Program-made: the position numbers and the translations under genes
Notes under the pieces: generated by a model
Databases searched by the model: none
Seen by the model: only the letters and a program-made list of their open reading frames with translations
Told to the model about the DNA's origin: nothing
Shown here: piece after piece, positions 36,742 to 45,752 of the stretch
Layout: every line of letters begins with the position of its first letter
Numbering within the stretch: position 1 is the stretch's first letter
Assembly: GCF_002160025.1 (NCBI RefSeq)
Contig: NZ_NFJU01000004.1
Coordinates: forward strand, 1-64,000
Direction of reading: 5' to 3'
DNA from: Anaeromassilibacillus sp. An200
GTDB lineage: Bacteria; Bacillota; Clostridia; Oscillospirales; Acutalibacteraceae
Length of the DNA stretch: 64,000 nt

Positions 36742-38790
36742 TTATTTCACGGGATTCAGCACAGCGACTCCATAGGCCGGAAGCGAAAGTGTTTCTCCGC
36801 ATGCTTTGCCGGTTTCCACATTCGTAAAGCTGCCGGGCAGAGCGATCTCCACAGCGGAATCCGAGAAATTCTGCACGAAGAAGAATTCCCGTCCCGTGGA
36901 AGCGTCGCAGCGCAGCGAAACCGTCACACCGGCGGGCAGCTCCGTATCCAGATTGCGCAGGCCCAGATCCCGGATCAGCACGCCCAGGAAATCGTTCAGG
37001 AAATCCTGACCGGTGCGGCAGGCGATATAGTAAGCACGGCCATTGCCGAAGGAGTTCACCGTCAGAGCCGGGGTTCCGGCATAGAACTCCGCCCCATACT
37101 CCGCCAGTGTACGGGCCGTTGTCACACGCACCAGCTGGCACAGATCGCCGGTCTGATATTCGCGTGCAAGACCATGCAGGCCGCTGTCCGGCAGCAGGCG
37201 CAGGGAATTTTTGTCGTGCGGGTAAAGTGCGTCGATCTCCGTCTGCTCCAGACCAAACACCGCGTCCAGACCCTGTCCCGGCGTGCCGCCGAGGAAGCAC
37301 AGATCGTTTTCATCCACCACGCCGGTCCAGTAGGTGCCGACGAGAACACCGCCGTTTTCCACAAAGCGGCTCAGCTTTTCCGCGATCCCGGCGCGCAGCA
37401 GATACAGCATCGGGGCGACCACCAGCTTATACGGTGTGAAGTCCGCCTCCTCGTCCACCACGTCCACATTCACACCCTGATCAAAGAACGGGCGGTACAT
37501 GGCAAGCAGGTCCTCCATAAAGCCCTTTTGGTACTGGGTATTGTGCAGGCCCTTCATCTCGCCCAGCGCCCAGCGGTTCTCCACATCGTGGATCACAGCC
37601 ACACGCGCCGGGAACACGGTGCGCACCGTATCGGTGAGTGCGTGCAGGCGCTCGCCCACCCGCGCCACATCGCGGAATACGCGGTGGTCGGCGGAACCGT
37701 CGTGATCGACAACAGCCCCATGGAATTTCTCCGCACCGCCGCGGCCCTTGCGCCACTGGAAATACTGGACGCTGTCCGATCCGTGGGCCACAGCCTGGAG
37801 GGAGGACAGCTCATGCATCCCCGGGCGGCGGAGGCGTGCCACGGGCTGCCAGTTCGTTGCGCTCGGGGAGGATTCCATCATCAGGAAGGGCTCGCCCGGC
37901 TTGAGGGCGCGCATCCAGTCATGTGCCATGGCGATATACGCGGGCAGAGACTCCTGGCCGTTGTGCCAGTTCGGGTAGTTATCCCAGGAGATCACGTCGC
38001 AGACCTCACGGAATTTGCCGTAGTTCAGGCCGTCGTAGAAGCCCATCATATTGGTGGTGACAGGCACATCCGGAGAGAAGGTGCGCAGAGCATCCTTTTC
38101 CGCCTGCATGAAATCCACGGCCTGATCGGTGGTGAAGCGCTTCCAGTCCAGGATCAGATTATGGTGCGCCGTTTCGCCGATCCCCTCGATGGAGGAGGTA
38201 ATCTGATCCCACGAGGAATAGCTATGGCTCCAGAAGGAGGACCAGTAAGTATGGTTCAGGTTCTCCAGTGTGCCATATTTCTTTTTGAGCCATTCCCGAA
38301 ATGCTGCCTGACACAGTTCACAATGGCACTCGCCGCCGTATTCGTTCGAGAGATGCCAGAGAACCACGGCGGGATGCTTTCCAAAGCGCTGCGCCAGCGC
38401 GCTGTTCATCTGGCGCACCTTTTCCCGGTACACGGGGGACGTCCAGCAGTGGTTGTGGCGCTCGGCAAACAGGATTCTGCGGCCGTCCGGATTGACGCGC
38501 AGCACCTCTGGATATTTTTCAGCCATCCAGGCAGGGCGCGCGCCGGACGGTGTGGCCAGCACGGTATAGATCCCGTTTTCATACAGGTTCTCTATGATCT
38601 GCGCCAGCCAGTCAAAATCATACTTTCCTTCCTCAGGCTCCAGACGCTCCCAGTCAAAGATCCCGACGGACATGGCATTGCAGCCTGCCAGCTTCATCAA
38701 ACGGATATCCTCCTTGAGAATTTCCGGATGATCCAGCCACTGGCCGGGGTTGTAATCGCCGCCGTGAAGCAGCACATTCCAATACTTCAT
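36742..38790 (-). CDS. GH42 beta-galactosidase
   Basis: The 682-residue enzyme hydrolyses beta-galactosides. The barrel holds YNPGQW, acid/base Glu150 in HLSNEYGG and nucleophile Glu306 in LMMESSPS. A four-cysteine zinc site is visible (Cys115; Cys155, Cys157 and Cys160 in CHCELC). The trimerisation domain contains YTGVVDENDL-like text and the C-terminal beta domain ends in AYGVAVLNPVK. There is no signal peptide. GGGAGG precedes the ATG. Together with the GH35 enzyme it gives two intracellular beta-galactosidases. Confidence 0.94.
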   Translation of the reverse strand: MKYWNVLLHGGDYNPGQWLDHPEILKEDIRLMKLAGCNAMSVGIFDWERLEPEEGKYDFDWLAQIIENLYENGIYTVLATPSGARPAWMAEKYPEVLRVNPDGRRILFAERHNHCWTSPVYREKVRQMNSALAQRFGKHPAVVLWHLSNEYGGECHCELCQAAFREWLKKKYGTLENLNHTYWSSFWSHSYSSWDQITSSIEGIGETAHHNLILDWKRFTTDQAVDFMQAEKDALRTFSPDVPVTTNMMGFYDGLNYGKFREVCDVISWDNYPNWHNGQESLPAYIAMAHDWMRALKPGEPFLMMESSPSATNWQPVARLRRPGMHELSSLQAVAHGSDSVQYFQWRKGRGGAEKFHGAVVDHDGSADHRVFRDVARVGERLHALTDTVRTVFPARVAVIHDVENRWALGEMKGLHNTQYQKGFMEDLLAMYRPFFDQGVNVDVVDEEADFTPYKLVVAPMLYLLRAGIAEKLSRFVENGGVLVGTYWTGVVDENDLCFLGGTPGQGLDAVFGLEQTEIDALYPHDKNSLRLLPDSGLHGLAREYQTGDLCQLVRVTTARTLAEYGAEFYAGTPALTVNSFGNGRAYYIACRTGQDFLNDFLGVLIRDLGLRNLDTELPAGVTVSLRCDASTGREFFFVQNFSDSAVEIALPGSFTNVETGKACGETLSLPAYGVAVLNPVK

Positions 38791-38956
38791 TTTCAGTTCC
38801 TCCCTGTTTTCTCCATCCGCCCGGTATGGCGGCAGATAATTTCCTTTGTAAGAATACCATACTCTCCAAAAATGTAAATGGAAAAATGGAGGAACTTTTG
38901 GGAAAAATGTGAGATTTACAACTCAATCTCTCAGCAAGGCAGTGTTAAAATCTGCC

Positions 38957-39241
38957 TTATTGGGCCAGCAGAAAATACAGCGCAATGCCAACCACTACGA
39001 CAACGCATGCCCCCACTGCCCACCAGATGGCATAGGACTTCTTTTTCCTTTCCCGCTTAACATAAACATAATTGTCATCGTCCTTCTTCGGCGCAGCCTG
39101 TTTGACCTTGGAAGGCGTTTTTTTGATTCTCTCATAATCCATGAGAAGTCTGATATTCTCGTCCAGAGGTTCTCCACACTGCTTGCAAAAATGGCGCTCA
39201 TCGTCATTCTCCTGCCCGCAGCGCCGGCATTTCTTTGACAT
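38957..39241 (-). CDS. Small zinc-ribbon, single-membrane-span protein
   Basis: The 94-residue protein has an N-terminal zinc ribbon (KCRRCGQENDDERHFCKQCG), a charged linker with many Lys/Asp, and one C-terminal transmembrane helix (IWWAVGACVVVVVGIALYFLL). No known function. ATG 39241 follows a weak GAGG site. It stands alone between the GH42 and CoA-transferase genes. Confidence 0.75.
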   Translation of the reverse strand: MSKKCRRCGQENDDERHFCKQCGEPLDENIRLLMDYERIKKTPSKVKQAAPKKDDDNYVYVKRERKKKSYAIWWAVGACVVVVVGIALYFLLAQ

Positions 39242-39416
39242 GTGCAACCCTCGCTTTCTTTATTTTACAGTTATTTCATTGTACATGCCAGCCGCAGCAG
39301 ATGTCAAGCGTTACCGGAAATGCTCCGGCATTCGCACGTACAAAAGCACCTGACACCCTTTACAGCCTATGCATATGGGGGGAGCAAGGCAAAAAGCTGT
39401 TTCCTATAACGCGGGA

Positions 39417-39456
39417 ACGGCATGACCGCAGTCAGGGCCATGCCGTTTTCTCAAAG
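39417..39456. terminator. Terminator-like hairpin
   Basis: AACGGCATG pairs with CATGCCGTT around a GC-rich loop; the T-run is better on the plus strand. It lies 18 bases beyond the stop of the CoA-transferase gene. Confidence 0.6.
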
Positions 39457-39473
39457 CTTCGATTGGATTTCTC

Positions 39474-40820
39474 TCAGCCTCTCTTGTTAGAATGTCTCCA
39501 GATGTGCATTTTCTCCGCCTGGCTAATCAGCTCATCGCGGAACTGCGGATGCGCCACGGAAATGATCGCCTCCGCTTTTTCCCAGGTGGACAGGCCCTTG
39601 AGGTTGACCATACCATATTCCGTCACAAGGTAATGAACGTTCGCGCGGGTATCGGTGACGATGGAGCCGTTTGCGAGCGTCGGCAGAATACGGGACTGCA
39701 GGTTGCCCTGTTTATCCGTGAACGTCGACGAGCAGCAAATGAAGCTCTTGCCGCCCTTGGAAAGATACGCGCCGAGTACGAAATCGAGCTGGCCGCCCGC
39801 TCCGCTGATCGGCTTGGTTCCGGCAGACTCCGCGTTCACCTGGCCGAACAGGTCAAGGTTGACCGCGTTATTGATGGAAATGAAATTGTCCAGCTCGGAG
39901 ATCACGCGGACGTCGTTGGTGTAATCCACCGGCGCGACCATCAGCTCCGGGTTATTGTCCATGTAGTCATACATTTTCTTGGTGCCGGCGCCGAAGGCAT
40001 ACACCTGGCGGAAACGGTTGTGGCTCTTGTTCGCGCCGGTGATCTTCCCAGCCTTCGCGATGTCCACAAACGCATCCACATACATCTCCGTATGCACGCC
40101 AAGATCCTTGAGATCCGACTGTGCAATCAGCGAACCGACCGCGTTCGGCATGCCGCCGATGCCAAGCTGCAGGCAGGCGCCGTTCGGAATCTGCTCCACA
40201 ATCAGCTTCGCCACGGCCTCATCGACCTCGGCAGCGGCTCCGCCGCCGCCCATCTCGGCGATCGGGGGGTTCTGTCCCTCCACAATACCGGTCACCTTTG
40301 AGATGTGGATCCCGTTTTCCGTGCCGCCAAGGCAGCGCGGCATGTTGGTGTTGACCTCCACATAAATCTGCTTGGCACGCTCACACATAGCTCCCATGTG
40401 AGAGACACACGGACCGAAATTGAAGTAACCGTGCTCATCCATCGGGGCAACCTGGAACACAGCCACGTCGATCGGCCCCATATTCTCGCGGTAGTAGCGC
40501 GGAAGCTCGGAATAGCGGATCGGGGCATAGTAAGCCAGGCCGGAATTGACCGCGTGACGCTCAATACCGGACATATGCCAGGAGTTCCAGACAAAATGCT
40601 TCTCCGGCTCCGGAATCTTATAAATTTCCGGCACACGCATCAGAATGCCGCCGCGGATCTTCACATCCTCCAGCTCTCCCATGCGTGCCGCCAGGGCACG
40701 GTCAATCTCCTGCGGCGTGGCGATGCACCAGCCGTAATCCACCCAATCCCCGGACTTGACGGCGGCTGCCGCCTGCTCGGGCGAAACCAGTTTCTTTTGG
40801 TATTCCTCTGCAAAACTCAT
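39474..40820 (-). CDS. Butyryl-CoA:acetate CoA-transferase family protein
   Basis: The 448-residue class I CoA-transferase exchanges CoA between acetate and another acyl group; butyryl-CoA is the most likely donor in this type of organism, with 4-hydroxybutyryl-CoA or other donors possible. Strong family segments are [38 protein letters not shown], catalytic Glu245 in [10 protein letters not shown], and GQVNAES with [12 protein letters not shown] 40820 follows AAGGGG. A near-consensus promoter lies upstream. This enzyme usually catalyses the last step of butyrate formation in gut clostridia. Confidence 0.9.
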   Translation of the reverse strand: MSFAEEYQKKLVSPEQAAAAVKSGDWVDYGWCIATPQEIDRALAARMGELEDVKIRGGILMRVPEIYKIPEPEKHFVWNSWHMSGIERHAVNSGLAYYAPIRYSELPRYYRENMGPIDVAVFQVAPMDEHGYFNFGPCVSHMGAMCERAKQIYVEVNTNMPRCLGGTENGIHISKVTGIVEGQNPPIAEMGGGGAAAEVDEAVAKLIVEQIPNGACLQLGIGGMPNAVGSLIAQSDLKDLGVHTEMYVDAFVDIAKAGKITGANKSHNRFRQVYAFGAGTKKMYDYMDNNPELMVAPVDYTNDVRVISELDNFISINNAVNLDLFGQVNAESAGTKPISGAGGQLDFVLGAYLSKGGKSFICCSSTFTDKQGNLQSRILPTLANGSIVTDTRANVHYLVTEYGMVNLKGLSTWEKAEAIISVAHPQFRDELISQAEKMHIWRHSNKRG

Positions 40821-40921
40821 CGTAAAAAGCCCCTTCCAACAAATAATTGCCCGCCGCGCGGGGAAAAACAGCTCCGGCGCCCGGAGCCAATTCTTATCCA
40901 TTATTTCACATTATAACTATA

Positions 40922-40950
40922 ATTATAATATGACGCCGCACAGGGGTCAA
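40922..40950 (-). promoter_or_regulatory. Strong promoter of the CoA-transferase gene
   Basis: On the minus strand TTGACC (40950-40945) and perfect TATAAT (40927-40922) are 17 bases apart, about 100 bases before the start codon. Confidence 0.8.
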
Positions 40951-41045
40951 GCGGAAGATTGCAAATTCCGATCTGCGCACCCTGGCTTGTGTTCCATGCA
41001 CGCCCATGCTACAATAAGGACAGAAATGCGAAAGGCGGGAGTCAA

Positions 41046-41993
41046 GTGGCAATCAACCGATATATGAAGGCCGCGCTGCGGGCGATGTCCCATGCGGAAA
41101 TTGATGTAAAAAAGAATTACCGTCTTCTGCGAACGGCGGAAACAGCCGCCAAGATGCCGAAGCTCAGAGGGCTTTACCGCACCTGGGAGCACCGCGTCAT
41201 GAATGGGGAACACCAGGTTCCGGTGCGGATTTTCCTGCCGGGCCAGGAAACCAGCCGGAGTCTGCCGGTGCTGCTGTTCTTTCACGGCGGCGGCTGGGTA
41301 ACGGGCAACATGGAAAGCTACAGTCCGGTATGCCGCGCGCTTGCGATGGCTGTAAACTGCGTTGTCGCGTCGGTGGATTACCGGCTCGCCCCCGAATACC
41401 CCTTCCCCGCCGGGCTTGAGGACTGCTACTGCGCGACGCAGGAGCTTCTGAAAAATCCCTGGCTGCTGCGCGCCTCACGTGAGGACATCACAATCATCGG
41501 GGACAGCGCGGGCGGCAACCTGGCCGCCGCCGTCTCCCTGCTGGCCCACGATCGCGGCGTCCTTCTGCCCGACCGGCAGATCCTCCTGTATCCCGCCACG
41601 GCGGATGACCACAGCGAAAGCTCCCCCTTCCCCTCCATTCAGGAAAACGGGAAGGATTATCTTCTGACATCAAAGCGGATCTGCGATTATATGGATCTGT
41701 ACCTGCCGGACGCGGAGCAGCGCAAAAACCCATATTGCTCCCCGCTGAACGCGCCGGATCTCTCCAGCCAGCCGCGCACGCTCGTCATCACGGCGGAATA
41801 CGATCCCCTGCGCGACGAGGGGGAAGCCTACGCCCATCGCCTGCATGAGGCCGGCGTTCCGACAGAGCTTTTCCGGATGCCGGACGCGCTGCACGGCTTT
41901 TTCTCCCTTCCGCCGCGCTTTTCCCAGGTGCGGAAAGCGCACGAGAGGATCCGTCAGTTTCTTTCCTCCACAGCCCAGGCAGAACCGAGGTGA
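41046..41993 (+). CDS. Alpha/beta hydrolase (hormone-sensitive lipase-like esterase)
   Basis: The 315-residue hydrolase carries the HSL-type oxyanion motif HGGGW (80-84), nucleophile Ser154 in GDSAGG, Asp253 in EYDPLRDEG and His283 in DALHGF. The substrate is presumably a small acyl ester. GTG 41046 follows GGCGGGAG. It lies six bases before the acyltransferase-like gene and forms the first member of a three-gene set with it and a membrane protein. Confidence 0.9.
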   Translation: MAINRYMKAALRAMSHAEIDVKKNYRLLRTAETAAKMPKLRGLYRTWEHRVMNGEHQVPVRIFLPGQETSRSLPVLLFFHGGGWVTGNMESYSPVCRALAMAVNCVVASVDYRLAPEYPFPAGLEDCYCATQELLKNPWLLRASREDITIIGDSAGGNLAAAVSLLAHDRGVLLPDRQILLYPATADDHSESSPFPSIQENGKDYLLTSKRICDYMDLYLPDAEQRKNPYCSPLNAPDLSSQPRTLVITAEYDPLRDEGEAYAHRLHEAGVPTELFRMPDALHGFFSLPPRFSQVRKAHERIRQFLSSTAQAEPR

Positions 41994-41999
41994 CGGGAT

Positions 42000-43277
42000 A
42001 TGAACCCAAAAACGTCCAAAACATGGAACCGGCTGGACAACGCCGCCAAAATTTTCCCTCCCACCAGCACACGCCGGGATCCGAAGGTGTTCCGCTTTTC
42101 CTGCCGTCTGACGGAGGAGGTTGAACCCGATGTACTGCAAAAAGCGCTTGACGGGGCAATCCGGGAATTTCCGGGTTTCTGCTGCATTTTAAAGCGCGGA
42201 GCGTTCTGGTATTACCTGGAGGAAAGTCCCCTTCGCCCCAAGGTGCGCGAGGAAACGGAGCCGCCATGCAGCACACTCTATAAAAACTCCAAAAAACTTC
42301 TGTTTCAGGTGATATACTTCCGGCAGCATATCGTGCTGGAGGTATATCACGCGCTGACGGACGGCACCGGCGCAATCCAATTCCTCAAAGAAGTGGTGTG
42401 CCGCTACCTTGCCCTGCGTCATCCGGACACGTTCGGCAGCAACCCTCCTCTTTCGGACTACGATGCGTCGTTCGCCCAAAAAATGAACGACAGCTTTGAC
42501 CAATACTATAATAAGAAGAACAAACAGCGCAATCCCGGGGATCCCCCCGCCTTTCAGCTTCGCGGCCTCAAAAACCCGGAAGGGCTCCTCACCGTCATCG
42601 AGGGACTCTGTTCCAGCCGGGAGGTTCTCTCCGCCGCAAAGAAGCGCGGTGTGACAGCCACTGTGCTGCTCACCTCCGTGCTGCTGCGTGCCATCGGCCT
42701 GGACATGCGGGTGGCCGATCGCAAAAAGCCCGTTGTGCTGACGATCCCTGTCAACCTGCGGAATTATTTTGACTCCCAGTCCGCACGCAACTTTTTCAGC
42801 CTGATCCCGGCCGTGATGGAATTCCGTGACGGCGTGCCGCCGCTGGAGGAAATTTTTCCTCTTGTCAAGGAACAGTTCACCTCCCGTCTGACGAAAGAGT
42901 ATCTGCAAAACCGCCTTGACGGGCTGGCGGGACTTGAGCATAATCCCATTTCGCGGATTGTACCGCTCCCGATCAAGGATCTGGCTATGAAGGCAGCGTA
43001 CCGCATTTCGGAGCGCTCCGCCACGGCGGCTTTGTCAAACGTGGGAATCATCCGGATTCCGGAGCCGCTCATGCCCTATATTGAGTTTTTCGACGTCTTT
43101 ACCAGCACACCGAAATTGCAGCTCTGCGTATGCTCCTGCGGCGATCGCATGGCGCTGTGCTTTTCCTCCGCCTTCGCATCCCCGGACGTGCCGCGGCGCT
43201 TTTTCCGGATGCTGACGGAAACGGGAATCTCGATGACTATCATCACAAATTTGAACGCAGAGGAGGAAACGGCATGA
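42000..43277 (+). CDS. Condensation/alcohol-acetyltransferase-like protein
   Basis: The 425-residue protein resembles CoA-dependent acyltransferases with the HxxxD motif, here His117 and Asp121 in YHALTDGTG. The N-terminal strand VFRFSCRLTEEVEPDVLQKAL and C-terminal SNVGIIRIPEPL are also typical. No signal or membrane segment. It may transfer an acyl group to an alcohol or lipid; the acceptor is unknown. It lies between an esterase (six bases upstream) and a zinc-ribbon membrane protein whose start overlaps its stop by four bases. Confidence 0.8.
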   Translation: MNPKTSKTWNRLDNAAKIFPPTSTRRDPKVFRFSCRLTEEVEPDVLQKALDGAIREFPGFCCILKRGAFWYYLEESPLRPKVREETEPPCSTLYKNSKKLLFQVIYFRQHIVLEVYHALTDGTGAIQFLKEVVCRYLALRHPDTFGSNPPLSDYDASFAQKMNDSFDQYYNKKNKQRNPGDPPAFQLRGLKNPEGLLTVIEGLCSSREVLSAAKKRGVTATVLLTSVLLRAIGLDMRVADRKKPVVLTIPVNLRNYFDSQSARNFFSLIPAVMEFRDGVPPLEEIFPLVKEQFTSRLTKEYLQNRLDGLAGLEHNPISRIVPLPIKDLAMKAAYRISERSATAALSNVGIIRIPEPLMPYIEFFDVFTSTPKLQLCVCSCGDRMALCFSSAFASPDVPRRFFRMLTETGISMTIITNLNAEEETA

Positions 43278-43939
43278 AGCATTGTTCCAAATGTGGTGTT
43301 TTTGTCGCGGGCAACCGTTCTCTTTGTCCGTTATGTCAATCTCCTCTGACGGGAGAGTGGGACGGGGAAGCCCCGGATTTCCCCTCCCTGCCCTCCGGCT
43401 TTCCGAGGCGTGCGCTTGCCCTGCGGATTCTCGCCTTTCTCACCTTTGCGTCGCTCGCCATCTGTGCCGCTGTGAACTTCTCCATCCCGGAGCATGACTG
43501 GTGGGTGCTCTATGTGGCGGGTGGGCTTGCCAGCGCATGGATTCTTCTGCTGCTCTTTCTCAAGAAAATGAGGACGCCGCTGAAAAATCTGATCTACCAG
43601 ACAGGAGCCGCGGCGCTGCTTTGTGTGTTGTGGGATCTTGCCACCGGCTGGCACCGCTGGTCGCTCGATCTGGCCCTCCCTATTGTTTTTCTCGCCTGCA
43701 TGGCATTGATGCTGGCGATCGCCGTAATTCGGCGGATTCCGCCCGCGGACTGCCTGCTGTATTTCGGGGAATCCATTCTGCTGGGCCTGGTTCCCGCCGT
43801 TCTTCTGCTGTGCGGCGTCATTCACCTGCCGCTGCCATCTCTCATCTGCGGCAGCGCGGCGGTTGTTTTCCTGGCCGGGCTTGTGATGTTTTTCTGGGGG
43901 CCGTTTTGGGCGGAGATCCGCAGAAGATTTCATATATAA
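43274..43939 (+). CDS. Zinc-ribbon six-span membrane protein (DUF6320-like)
   Basis: The 221-residue protein has an N-terminal zinc ribbon (CSKCGVFVAGNRSLCPLC) and about six transmembrane helices between residues 50 and 215. The start overlaps the stop of the acyltransferase-like gene as ATGA, so the two are translationally coupled. Such proteins are often seen after this kind of acyltransferase. No enzymatic motif is visible; a partner or anchor for the acyltransferase is inferred. Confidence 0.75.
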   Translation: MKHCSKCGVFVAGNRSLCPLCQSPLTGEWDGEAPDFPSLPSGFPRRALALRILAFLTFASLAICAAVNFSIPEHDWWVLYVAGGLASAWILLLLFLKKMRTPLKNLIYQTGAAALLCVLWDLATGWHRWSLDLALPIVFLACMALMLAIAVIRRIPPADCLLYFGESILLGLVPAVLLLCGVIHLPLPSLICGSAAVVFLAGLVMFFWGPFWAEIRRRFHI

Positions 43940-44058
43940 TGAGGAAAACTTCCCTCGGAGCCTCGCGAACCCTTGCCTGAATGGAAAGAGATTTCCGACC
44001 ATGTGTAAAAAATCCGTCATCTTTCACAACAATTATAAAGTTTAGAGCAAGATTGAGA

Positions 44059-44086
44059 TTGCAATTCCTGGTGTTTCCTGTATACT
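44059..44086 (+). promoter_or_regulatory. Promoter of the galacto-/lacto-N-biose locus
   Basis: TTGCAA (44059-44064) and TATACT (44081-44086) are 16 bases apart, about 90 bases before the binding-protein gene. Confidence 0.65.
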
Positions 44087-44176
44087 AAAAGTACAGAATC
44101 AAGTTCGGCAATATGGAGATTTTGTACAGAAATTTTCCGATCGCCGTCTTGTTACATTGAACGGAAGGTAATACCA

Positions 44177-45394
44177 ATGAAAAAGGTTCTGAGTACCATA
44201 CTGGCCGCCCTTCTCGCCGCCGGCGCACTGAGCGCCTGCCAGTCGGCTCCTGCTTCTTCCGGCACGGAGAGCACGCCGGAAAGCAAAGCGGAGGAGAGTA
44301 CCGCTGAGGAAAGCAAGGCCGAGGGCGGAGACGCCGCCACAAGCGATATCACACTGACCTACTGGTCCATGTGGAACTCCACCGAGCCGCAGGCAATCGC
44401 CATTCAGGAAGCCATCGACGCCTATACGGCGGAGACCGGCATCAAGGTGGAGGTACAGTGGAACGGCCGTGATACCCAGCAGCAGACCATCCAGGCCGCT
44501 CTGGACAGCCAGACCGCTATCGACCTCTTCGACGAGGACTTCCAGCGCGTTTCCACGCAGTACAACAAGAACTGCCTGAACCTGGAAGACATGGCCGCAG
44601 CTGTCGGCTATGAGGATTACGCTGTTGCCGCTCTGCCCGCCGCTGTGCGCAACTGGGCCGGCGAGCTGATCGCCATCCCCTACCAGCCCTACACCTCCGG
44701 CGTGTTCTACAACAAGGCCGCCTTTACGGCCGCCGGAATTGAAAAAGAGCCCGAGACCTGGGATGAATTCCTCGAGGTCTGCCAGAAGCTGAAGGACGCC
44801 GGTTATGTCCCGCTCGTGCAGGACGACGCCTATGTCCTCTACACCTACGGCTTCCAGCTGGCCCGCTACATCGGCCAGGACGCTGTGAAGGAGCTGGCCC
44901 TTAACGGCGGCTGGTCCCAGAGCGCCGAAGCCAAGAAGGCTGCCGACGATATCGCAAACCTGGTTTCCCAGGGCTACATCGATGGTCTCGATGTTTACCC
45001 CGAGGGTGAGAACCGCATCGGCTTCGAGGAGGCCGCAATGGTCGTGAACGCTTCCTGGGTTCCCAGCGAGATCACGAACAACACCGACTGCGACCTTGAG
45101 TGGGGCATGTTCAACTATCCCGCCGTGGAAGGCGGCAAGGATCCGAACACCGTCGCCAACATTGGCGCCCAGGCGTTCGCCATCCCCTCCTATTCCGAGC
45201 ATCCGCAGGAGGCTTTCGACCTGATCACGAAGATCACCTCCGGCGAGTTTGACGCCAAGATGGCTATGGCAAGCAACGGCATTCCGGCCGACACCCGCAA
45301 CGAGGAGTGGCCCGAGATGCTCGCAGGCGTTCGTGACGCGTTCAATGTGCAGACCGGTGGTACAGCCCGGCATCATCACTGTCAGCATCTTTAA
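44177..45394 (+). pseudogene. Sugar-binding lipoprotein gene, 3' end lost by deletion
   Basis: The reading frame encodes a lipoprotein signal with lipobox LSAC (Cys21), a Ser/Glu-rich linker, and a carbohydrate-binding protein fold (ITLTYWSMWNSTEPQAIAIQ to GVRDAFNVQTG). After about residue 394 it shifts into sequence that in another frame encodes a MalG-type permease tail, so the last 11 residues are out of frame with that gene's protein. The usual 40-60 C-terminal residues are missing. The junction is near 45350-45362. The position before GH112 matches the galacto-/lacto-N-biose binding protein of bifidobacteria. The truncated product may be made but is unlikely to support transport. Confidence 0.82.
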
Positions 45395-45626
45395 CTTCCT
45401 CGCTGTTTGGAATGAATATTTCATGGCCCTGATTTTTGCGGGCTCCGACGAACTCAAGAACGTGGGCATCGGTTTGTTCAACATGGTGAGCGCCATGAAG
45501 AGCGTGGGTGATCTGGGCGGCCTGTTCGCTGCGGTCATTATCGTGTTTATGCCCACCTTCCTGCTGTACATTTTCCTGAGTGAAAAAATCATCGCAGGCG
45601 TCACCGCCGGTGGCGTCAAAGGATAA
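45359..45626 (+). pseudogene. C-terminal remnant of a MalG-type sugar permease
   Basis: In the frame next to the truncated binding protein, about 88 residues read VVQPGIITVSIFNFLAVWNEY to SEKIIAGVTAGGVKG, the last third of a MalG-type permease with two transmembrane helices. Its EAA loop and the first four helices are missing, and the expected MalF-type partner gene is absent altogether. The fusion with the binding protein implies loss of roughly 1.5-2 kb. Confidence 0.82.
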
Positions 45627-45681
45627 CCCGGCACATATTTCCCATAAGCAGCTTCCCGCATCCCAGCATAGAAACGACCAG

Positions 45682-45724
45682 AAAGGGGCGCGCAAAGCAT
45701 CCCGGCTTTCCGCGCCCCTTTTCA
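45682..45724 (+). terminator. Intrinsic terminator between transporter remnant and GH112 gene
   Basis: AAGGGGCGCG (45683-45692) pairs with CGCGCCCCTT (45711-45720), followed by TT. Placed inside the locus, it could have reduced expression of the phosphorylase relative to the transporter. Confidence 0.75.
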
Positions 45725-45752
45725 TACTCAAAAAGAAAGAAGGCAGGAATCC

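Noticed and set aside
38935-38962. AAGGCAG/CTGCCTT hairpin after the zinc-ribbon gene as terminator
   Set aside because: The stem is short and no T-run follows on the relevant strand, so it is not listed.
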